DNA of 8,264 nt from the NCBI GenBank assembly GCA_026392145.1, contig JAPLCS010000346.1:4883-13146 (forward strand), in the 5' to 3' direction. The first letter of the stretch is position 1. Every line of letters begins with the position of its first letter. Positions 1 through 4,851 of this stretch are shown here, piece by piece. The stretch is from Fimbriimonadales bacterium. Its GTDB lineage: Bacteria; Armatimonadota; Fimbriimonadia; Fimbriimonadales; Fimbriimonadaceae. Below the pieces are notes generated by a model. That model did not search any database and had not been told where the DNA came from. It worked only from the letters and a program-made list of their open reading frames with translations. The position numbers were made by a program, and so were the translations under genes.

Positions 1-231
1 AGCATTCGAAATAATTCGGTACATCCAACGCTGAAAAGACATATCTTCGTTGTATCGATGAAAAAATCTGTACGCTCGAAGATAGGCATCCTGGAGCAAA
101 TCCTCAGCCTCAGTGGCATTACCCGTCAACCGGTAGGCAAGATTGTAAGAATGTCGGTAAGAGTCCCGCATCAGAGACTCAAATTCCAATTTGGAAGCCG
201 TATTAACCTGTTCTCGTACCAATCCAAACAT
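1..231 (-). CDS. ECF-type RNA polymerase sigma factor, N-terminal part (cut by window edge)
   Basis: Only the first 77 codons are in the window; the rest lies beyond position 1. The translation starts MFGLVREQVNTASKLEFESL and contains a clear sigma70 region 2: a first helix around RHSYNLAYRLTGN, then the region 2.2 core-binding segment EAEDLLQDAYLRAYRFF, then FQRWMYRIISNA, matching the F-x-x-W-[LM]-x-R-I-x-x-N motif of region 2.3/2.4. This is the pattern of group 4 (ECF) factors, which direct RNA polymerase to a stress or envelope regulon. Region 4 and any anti-sigma gene are outside the window, so the ECF subgroup cannot be given. The start is the ATG at 231: an in-frame TGA lies two codons upstream, and a later start would eat into region 2. 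There is no good Shine-Dalgarno sequence; a promoter -10 box lies only 10 bases upstream, suggesting a very short leader. The gene follows the delta-prime gene on the same strand but probably has its own promoter. Confidence 0.9.
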   Translation of the reverse strand, partial: MFGLVREQVNTASKLEFESLMRDSYRHSYNLAYRLTGNATEAEDLLQDAYLRAYRFFHRYNEDMSFQRWMYRIISNA

Positions 232-241
232 TAATCAAGCA

Positions 242-270
242 ATCCTAACACAAAAATTCTAGCTCGTCAA
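242..270 (-). promoter_or_regulatory. Candidate sigma70-type promoter of the ECF sigma gene
   Basis: On the minus strand, TTGACG (270-265) is followed after exactly 17 bases by TAGGAT (247-242), five of six and four of six matches to the housekeeping consensus. A start about seven bases after the -10 box would fall near 235, only about four bases before the ATG at 231, so the mRNA would be nearly leaderless. This agrees with the lack of a proper Shine-Dalgarno sequence. Promoter calls by eye remain uncertain. Confidence 0.5.
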
Positions 271-278
271 AAGTGTAG

Positions 279-326
279 CCGTATAAGCGCCCATGCACAC
301 CCTGACTCTTGCTTTTCTTTATACGG
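279..326. repeat. 8-bp inverted repeat upstream of the sigma-factor promoter
   Basis: CCGTATAA (279-286) and TTATACGG (319-326) are perfect reverse complements, separated by 32 bases and 40 bp centre to centre. The pair lies in the gap between the delta-prime gene and the ECF sigma gene, starting 9 bases upstream of the candidate -35 box. It could be a two-site operator (about four helical turns apart) or a loose hairpin at the end of the upstream transcript. No run of T follows, so it is not a standard intrinsic terminator. Confidence 0.4.
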
Positions 327-388
327 AAACTTTGTTTTTGTGAGTTCCCACAATTCCATTCAAATCAAATCCTGATACCCACAAAGAT

Positions 389-1306
389 CTACCGAATCAG
401 AATTTGAGCATAAATATGGTCAAACACTAACACCGAATTTGCGTTCCCTATAACCTTTCTATGTGCATCAATAACCACCTGAAGAGCATGCACCTGGTTC
501 GGATGTAACCTCGAAAGGCTGATGGCAAGCATTTCAAGCACATTGGCATTGATGGTTCGCTTTGACTCTTTGGGAGTCAACTGAGAAAACGCATCTGATA
601 GTTCCTTGGTTCGTTCAGACAGATACAGAACATCAATGGCAGTACCTGTAGCAATGAGATCTGCAAGGTCGAGGACTTGCTGATACAACTCCGGATTCTT
701 CTCTATTTCAGCTAGCCTACCGGGCGAGCCTTCACCGAGAGCTCTTAACCCATGATGCAACGTTGGAAAGTGCTGAGAAATTTCATCAGGGGTCGGCAAT
801 TCACAATTCACCGCTAAACATCGCGACAAAATGGTAGGTCTTATCCGACTCAGCACCGAAGTAGTAAGAATGTAGCGAACGAAGGGATGCGGCTCTTCAA
901 GCGGTTTCAGCAAAATATTACAGGCGGCGTCATTCATTCGATCCGCGTCCTCTATAATCACCACTTTGTGGTTTGAATAGAGCGGTGGCGTGGGCGTGAA
1001 GTCTGACAAATGAACGTTAATTTCCTTATGTTCTGGTTCCGTTTTCACCATGTGGGCCACCAGGATATTACGACTCGGTCCAAAAGGTTGGATAAGAAAA
1101 ACATCTGGGTTCATTCCCCGTCGGAAGGCAGCAACGGCACTCTCGGTACCTAGCCAGTGCTCAGTTATTTGATGACAAAACTCCCGTTTCCCTGCACCTA
1201 CTGGCCCGTAGAGCAAAATGGCATGCGGGCTGCGTTCAGAGGATTTCAGTTTCTCAAAAACCGACCGAGCCTTCGCCAATCCTAATCCTCCCACAACTTC
1301 GTTCAT
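389..1306 (-). CDS. holB: DNA polymerase III delta-prime-like clamp-loader subunit
   Basis: A 305-residue AAA+ protein of the delta-prime/DnaX family, which in the cytoplasm helps load the sliding clamp onto primed DNA. Residue numbers count from this ATG. Visible marks: P-loop GPVGAGKR (34-41), Walker B-like VVIIEDAD (115-122), the family block NILLKPLEEP (130-139), sensor-1 region RYILTTS, the SRC motif ILSRC (159-163), which provides the arginine finger region in clamp loaders, and GEGSPGRL (191-198) in domain II. The C-terminal helical collar domain follows. Length is close to other delta-prime proteins (about 300-340). Two oddities: the four-cysteine zinc module usual in this family is absent, and the P-loop ends Lys-Arg instead of Lys-Ser/Thr, so ATP hydrolysis is unlikely; E. 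coli delta-prime is also inactive as an ATPase. The start is ATG 1306, not GTG 1312, which overlaps the Shine-Dalgarno sequence. It is last in a four-gene run, 17 bases after the nitroreductase gene. Confidence 0.85.
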   Translation of the reverse strand: MNEVVGGLGLAKARSVFEKLKSSERSPHAILLYGPVGAGKREFCHQITEHWLGTESAVAAFRRGMNPDVFLIQPFGPSRNILVAHMVKTEPEHKEINVHLSDFTPTPPLYSNHKVVIIEDADRMNDAACNILLKPLEEPHPFVRYILTTSVLSRIRPTILSRCLAVNCELPTPDEISQHFPTLHHGLRALGEGSPGRLAEIEKNPELYQQVLDLADLIATGTAIDVLYLSERTKELSDAFSQLTPKESKRTINANVLEMLAISLSRLHPNQVHALQVVIDAHRKVIGNANSVLVFDHIYAQILIR

Positions 1307-1309
1307 TGT

Positions 1310-1317
1310 CACCTCTT
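1310..1317 (-). promoter_or_regulatory. Ribosome binding site that decides the delta-prime start
   Basis: The minus strand reads AAGAGGTGACAATG. AGAGG lies five bases before the ATG at 1306-1304, ideal spacing. An in-frame GTG (1312-1310) is part of this same Shine-Dalgarno stretch, so it can hardly serve as the start; choosing it would add only Met-Thr. Confidence 0.7.
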
Positions 1318-1323
1318 AATCAA

Positions 1324-2139
1324 TTACCGTCTTAAAAATCCCTGAGATTGCAAAAACTCAAGCAAATTCTCTCGTCCAGAAAGACCAGACAACATCGTCC
1401 TCTCTCCGCACTTCGTCGACCACGGTATGCTCATATCCATGCCCTGGGATGCAAAAAATCTGCCCGCTCGCTCATCATATTCATTGGAATCAAGCTCCGA
1501 AGGATACTCATTCTCAAACCAAACTTGATCTTGAGCCAGCCTTGGCTTGAGTGAACCCTCGGAACCTTCGGCCGGATATCCCAAACACAGCCCAAACACC
1601 CCAAAAGTCAAATCGGGAAGGTTGAGTATCTCTTTAACTTGATCGGGGCAATTTCGCATTCCACCAATATAACAAACACCCAATCCCTGCGCCTCAGCAG
1701 CACACACCATCCTTTCTGCGGCCAAAGCAGCATCAACAAGCGCGACCATGAACATCTCGACGGTATCCAAGGCATCCGGCTCCAATCCTCGCTTACTGGC
1801 AAAAACGTTCAGTCGATGCAAATCTGCGAGAAAAACGCACAGCAGGGGCGCATGCAAAACCTGTTTTTGACCACCCGAGGCAATCGATAAAGCCGACTTC
1901 TTTGCCTCATCGGTAACCGTAACGACTGACCAAGTTTGCAAGTTACTACTGGTAGAGGCACTTTGTGCAGCCGCAACCAGGTACTGCACCATTTCGCGGG
2001 GAATCGTCCTTTCGGAATACTTTCGAACAGACCTATGGTTTAAGAAAGCACAAGAATCTACATCCAATCCAACTGGCAAATCTCGACCAAACCGTTCAAT
2101 CCAGGCTTCTTCAAGCGATTCATTAAAACAAGAATCCAT
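1324..2139 (-). CDS. Nitroreductase-family FMN oxidoreductase (NfsA/NfrA-like)
   Basis: A 271-residue cytoplasmic flavoprotein of the nitroreductase superfamily, which uses NAD(P)H to reduce nitro groups, quinones, flavins or similar substrates. The sequence shows the FMN phosphate-binding RSVRKY (36-41), the flavin-contacting stretch SSNLQTWSVV (64-73), the helix with GLGVCYIGGMRN (152-163), GVFGLCLGYP (180-189) and the KPRL motif (198-201), all in the order of the NfsA/NfrA branch. The C-terminal extension with a final helix ending FLQSQGF also fits that branch, and length is slightly above its usual 240-250. The substrate cannot be told. The first 30 residues are not clearly conserved. Start ATG 2139 lies 8 bases after the stop of the small membrane-protein gene, with only a weak ribosome binding site, so it may depend on translational coupling. 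It sits between membrane-protein genes and a replication gene, which gives no functional hint. Confidence 0.87.
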   Translation of the reverse strand: MDSCFNESLEEAWIERFGRDLPVGLDVDSCAFLNHRSVRKYSERTIPREMVQYLVAAAQSASTSSNLQTWSVVTVTDEAKKSALSIASGGQKQVLHAPLLCVFLADLHRLNVFASKRGLEPDALDTVEMFMVALVDAALAAERMVCAAEAQGLGVCYIGGMRNCPDQVKEILNLPDLTFGVFGLCLGYPAEGSEGSLKPRLAQDQVWFENEYPSELDSNEYDERAGRFFASQGMDMSIPWSTKCGERTMLSGLSGRENLLEFLQSQGFLRR

Positions 2140-2147
2140 AAGTGATC

Positions 2148-2477
2148 TTAAGGAGTTGCAGGTGCCTCACTCTTCTCGGCAGATTCTTTTGCAGCTTTAT
2201 CCTTCTCTACCTTCATCATCTTCTCGGTTTGGACCTTTCGCTCATTTTCGAGTGCAGCTTTGTTCAAAGCATTTCCCCACCATCTGCCACCAACAATAGT
2301 AATGATTGTTGATAGGATGGCAAACACCACCAAACCCGGAATCACCCACATCACGAGCTTCTTCCCATTCATTCGAGTCAAGTGAGTAAATGATTCTCCA
2401 CCCTTGCCTGGAACATAACCTTCTTGAACAGGCGCCTCCGGCTGTTCCTGTGATACTTCAGATTTTGAATTGCTCAT
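2148..2477 (-). CDS. Small single-span membrane protein of unknown function
   Basis: A 109-residue protein that I do not recognise. The N-terminal 38 residues are polar, rich in Ser, Glu, Gln and Pro, with a short glycine-rich patch (PGKGGESF, 23-30). One hydrophobic segment runs from about 41 to 63 (LVMWVIPGLVVFAILS and on), preceded by Gly-Lys-Lys and followed by GGRWW. The C-terminal 40 residues are highly charged (Lys, Glu, Ala), likely helical or coiled-coil, and end in EAPATP. By the positive-inside rule the topology is ambiguous because both flanks carry Lys or Arg. The ATG overlaps the stop of the upstream rhomboid-like gene (ATGA, 2477-2474) and has a good GAGGA ribosome site, so the two are probably made together and may interact; that partnership is inference from gene order. 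Confidence 0.75.
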   Translation of the reverse strand: MSNSKSEVSQEQPEAPVQEGYVPGKGGESFTHLTRMNGKKLVMWVIPGLVVFAILSTIITIVGGRWWGNALNKAALENERKVQTEKMMKVEKDKAAKESAEKSEAPATP

Positions 2478-3232
2478 TTTTCCTCGTCTAAACTGCTTTC
2501 AAAGAGTTTACGCAACCTTTCCCTCTCTTCGCGTTCTTTCTCACGCTCATACACATTTTCAAAATAACGCGCTTCCCTTTCAACCTGCTTTTTGGTAGGT
2601 TTGGACTGTGAGTAAGTACCGTATCCCAAGCCATATCGAAGTCTTGGAATCTTGTTTTTAGCGTACAAAAAAGCTAGCAAGCAACCAGAAATTGAAACCA
2701 TGCCAAGCGGAAAATTGACGCTTCGAGACGCATAAACAAAGAACACCGATAAAACACTGAGCATCGCAATCCACTTAGCAGCAACTGGTATGAGCCCAAA
2801 ACACATTACCGTTGCATTTGGCCGACGGGTGCCCCAAATAACTGTCAACATGGCAACAGGAATCAATGCCCCATAACTAACAATGCCGTCACCGCCAAAA
2901 ATCAGACTCCACAATGCCAGTGGCAACACTCCGAGTAGGCACAAAACAAGCCACAGCAACAGAAAGTTGCGAGAACCATGATCCCTTTCGGTTGCCCCAC
3001 CAATACTGTAAAGCCAAAGTGCCAGAAAAAAAGTGGCAAACGGTCCCAAGAAAATAAAGTAAGGATACGTAAACCAAGTCCAAACGCTTGTCCACTGCTT
3101 CCCATTGAAGGAAAGCAAGAACGTAAGACTGCCCTCGCTCACCCAGGCAATGAGCCCTCCAAAAACAATGAGCCCAATGATAATAAAGGTAACCGGTGAA
3201 CTTTGTCTCTTTAACCACTGAAGCGGATTCAT
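2474..3232 (-). CDS. Rhomboid-like multi-span membrane protein with charged C-terminal tail
   Basis: A 252-residue inner-membrane protein with about six hydrophobic segments: near 13-30, 56-77, 88-112, 117-134, 143-167 and 173-190. The layout resembles rhomboids: an aromatic W-TYP-F block (51-58), then ALWLYSIGGATERDHGSRNF (71-90), similar to the rhomboid N-A-L-W-F-G-x-x-x-E-x-x-x-G-x-x-x-F segment, then GIVSYGA (116-122) where rhomboids have GxSGA. The usual TM2 His/Asn are not visible, and the last helix has Asn173 near where the catalytic His would be expected. It may therefore be a non-proteolytic rhomboid relative, or simply an unrelated membrane protein. After residue 195 comes a cytoplasmic-looking tail with an alternating Glu/Arg helix (217-252). 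The ATG at 3232 has a strong AGAGGA site five bases upstream. It is the first gene of the minus-strand operon and overlaps the next gene by four bases. Confidence 0.7.
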   Translation of the reverse strand: MNPLQWLKRQSSPVTFIIIGLIVFGGLIAWVSEGSLTFLLSFNGKQWTSVWTWFTYPYFIFLGPFATFFLALWLYSIGGATERDHGSRNFLLLWLVLCLLGVLPLALWSLIFGGDGIVSYGALIPVAMLTVIWGTRRPNATVMCFGLIPVAAKWIAMLSVLSVFFVYASRSVNFPLGMVSISGCLLAFLYAKNKIPRLRYGLGYGTYSQSKPTKKQVEREARYFENVYEREKEREERERLRKLFESSLDEEK

Positions 3233-3289
3233 AACTGTCCTCTCATAAATGAACTCTCACAAACTAAACTCTGATAACTGAACTCTGAT
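3233..3289 (-). repeat. Four degenerate 14-15-base tandem repeats in the leader of the rhomboid-like gene
   Basis: Reading the minus strand from 3289: ATCAGAGTTCAGTT (3289-3276), ATCAGAGTTTAGTTT (3275-3261), GTGAGAGTTCATTT (3260-3247) and ATGAGAGGACAGTT (3246-3233), followed directly by the start codon ATG (3232-3230). All four share an N-T-[CG]-AGAG core and a TT end. The last copy differs by having GGA, which creates the Shine-Dalgarno AGAGGA. This looks like duplication of the leader around the ribosome site. Confidence 0.7.
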
Positions 3290-3316
3290 TATGTCTTTTC
3301 CGTAAATCAAACCCAA
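3288..3316 (-). promoter_or_regulatory. Candidate promoter of the minus-strand operon
   Basis: On the minus strand TTGGGT (3316-3311) is separated by 17 bases from CATAAT (3293-3288), with three and five matches to the -35 and -10 consensus. Transcription would start near 3281, giving a leader of about 50 bases that contains three of the four tandem repeats. The -35 is poor, so the call is tentative. Confidence 0.3.
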
Positions 3317-3343
3317 AAACGAAACCATACGCAAAAAATATCC

Positions 3344-3398
3344 GTTGAATGAACTAAGAAAACGCCATTGTATGGCGAACCTATTGTTGTCATTCAAC
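3344..3398. repeat. Two nested inverted repeats on a shared centre in the divergent control region
   Basis: The outer arms GTTGAATGA (3344-3352) and TCATTCAAC (3390-3398) are a perfect 9-bp inverted repeat. Inside them, CGCCAT (3363-3368) and ATGGCG (3372-3377) form a perfect 6-bp inverted repeat with a three-base loop. The outer centre is at 3371 and the inner at 3370. The element lies between the two divergent transcription units, upstream of the candidate minus-strand -35, so it may be an operator acting on one or both operons. If a plus-strand transcript starts upstream of it, it could instead fold as an RNA hairpin with an internal loop. Confidence 0.6.
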
Positions 3399-3459
3399 AT
3401 CAATAATTTAGGTGATTCTGCCGATACACAGTGAAGGTTTCCGCTAACAACTACGAAAA

Positions 3460-4851
3460 ATGACAACCCTTGCCCTTTTTCCACTTTTAGCTTCTGCCAC
3501 TGTCTGGGCAAATCCCTCGTTAGCCCTCCAAGGTGCAAACTCAACCCCCTCGAACTTGACACAAGTCGAAACTTCTCAACTGTCACTCAATTCGTTTCTA
3601 CGCACAGTAGACGCAAATTTCCCCAAAATGATGTCAGTGCGGCTGGAGTCAAATCTGGCAAATTCTAAAGCCCAAGAGAAGCGCGGTGCTTTTGACCCGG
3701 TTTTTAGCTTCAATTCCGATTTCATTCGATATAACCCGAGCAGTGCCCCCGGCAAAGCATACGAAACTCAAATGTCTGAGGGAACAATAGAGGTGCTTGA
3801 CCGGTCAGGAGCCAAACTGGCGGTAGGTGCTCGTCTGAACAATGGACGGGTGAAGTCACCAGGAAACAGCACTGGCGATTGGGGTGAATACTTCGTGAGC
3901 GCGAAAATTCCGCTGATTCGCGATCGTCTCACAAACGCCAAAACCGTAGCCGAAAAACAAGCACTGCTCGGTGTTCCGCTCGCCGATCAGTTCATCCGCC
4001 AAACCAGATTTGATGTACTGCAAAAGGCAGGAGATGTCTACTGGGATTGGGTGGGTGCCGGAGAAAAACTTCGCATTAATCAAGCTCTTTATGACCTTGC
4101 AGTGGATCGTGCCAAATTCATAAAGCTTCGAGTTGAAGCCGGTGCTAACCCTGCCATAGACAACGCCGAAGCCAATGCAGAAGTGTTTCGACGAAAAGGA
4201 AGCCTTGAAAAGGCAGAACGAGACTTGCAAAAGTCGGAGCTAAAGCTTCAGTTTTTCCTCTGGAACCAGCAAACAATCGCCGAGCCTAAACCACTACAGC
4301 GCACCAGACTCCCGTTGCTTGCTTCTCAATTCGAACTTCCTACTCAAAACGCAATAGATGCTGGACCCGGTACTGATCTCGGAGGAGGAGGAATCGGTCT
4401 CACGTATAAAACCGGATTGTTCTACAGCATTCCCCTTCGACAGAACACCGCAGATGGCCGTATTATTCAAGTCCAGGTCAAGCTCCAGAAACTCGACTTA
4501 GAAGAAAAGCAAACAAGGCAAGGAATCCTGATTGAGGTCAGCGACGCAGTGTCCTCACTCAAACAAACCCTCGAACGCGTTAAGGCCGCGGAGCTGGAAG
4601 TCACCGCCGCAAGAGAACTAGAACGAGGTGAAAAAATTAGGTTTGATAACGGTTCAAGCACGCTCTTTCTCATCAACCAACGAGAAAGAGGAAGAGCTGA
4701 AGCGGAAATAAGATATGCCGATGTCCGCGTAGAAATGGAGCAGGCCAATCTTAACTATCTCATTACGACAACACAAATCATGAAATCCATGGAGCCTGCA
4801 ACTACCAAGTTATTGACGTCAGTGAAACCAGAGGGGGCTCCTCGTGGGTAA
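3460..4851 (+). CDS. TolC-family outer-membrane channel protein
   Basis: A 463-residue outer-membrane efflux protein, expected to form a trimeric channel for export across the outer membrane with the two downstream proteins. It begins with a hydrophobic signal-like segment (LALFPLLASATV) and a plausible cleavage site after VWA (residue 17), but no basic residue in front. The first repeat shows a helix near 41-75, strand regions (GAFDPVFSFNSDF; WGEYFVSAKIPLIRD) and long helices 160-270 with the typical F-x-V-x-x-AGDVYWDWVGAGEKLRI pattern. The second repeat resumes at YKTGLFYSIPLRQNTADGRI (316-335) and closes with the helix containing ARELERGEKIRFDNGSSTLFLINQRE. Its first half is strongly reduced. 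The ATG is the first possible start after an in-frame stop at 3445-3447, and no Shine-Dalgarno sequence precedes it. The last 8 bases overlap the ABC gene, indicating one operon. Confidence 0.88.
   Translation: MTTLALFPLLASATVWANPSLALQGANSTPSNLTQVETSQLSLNSFLRTVDANFPKMMSVRLESNLANSKAQEKRGAFDPVFSFNSDFIRYNPSSAPGKAYETQMSEGTIEVLDRSGAKLAVGARLNNGRVKSPGNSTGDWGEYFVSAKIPLIRDRLTNAKTVAEKQALLGVPLADQFIRQTRFDVLQKAGDVYWDWVGAGEKLRINQALYDLAVDRAKFIKLRVEAGANPAIDNAEANAEVFRRKGSLEKAERDLQKSELKLQFFLWNQQTIAEPKPLQRTRLPLLASQFELPTQNAIDAGPGTDLGGGGIGLTYKTGLFYSIPLRQNTADGRIIQVQVKLQKLDLEEKQTRQGILIEVSDAVSSLKQTLERVKAAELEVTAARELERGEKIRFDNGSSTLFLINQRERGRAEAEIRYADVRVEMEQANLNYLITTTQIMKSMEPATTKLLTSVKPEGAPRG

Noticed and set aside
328..388. 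Possible intrinsic terminator after the delta-prime gene (TTGTG ... CACAA, about 335-350)
   Set aside because: The stem has only five pairs, low GC, and no T-run follows on the minus strand.
1348..1890. Plus-strand frames of 68 and 83 codons inside the nitroreductase gene
   Set aside because: They are antisense to a clearly conserved flavoprotein and show no family features.
3345..3373. TTGAAT-N17-TTGTAT as a plus-strand promoter
   Set aside because: The -10 box matches the consensus at only three positions and both boxes lie within inverted-repeat arms, so the match can be explained by the repeats.
3257..3586. A 109-codon minus-strand open frame covering the divergent control region and the 5' end of the TolC gene
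   Set aside because: It has no recognisable domain, overlaps the TolC signal peptide in antisense, and contains the nested inverted repeats and the candidate promoter of the minus-strand operon. It is probably chance, though it is the only non-shadow frame over the intergenic region.
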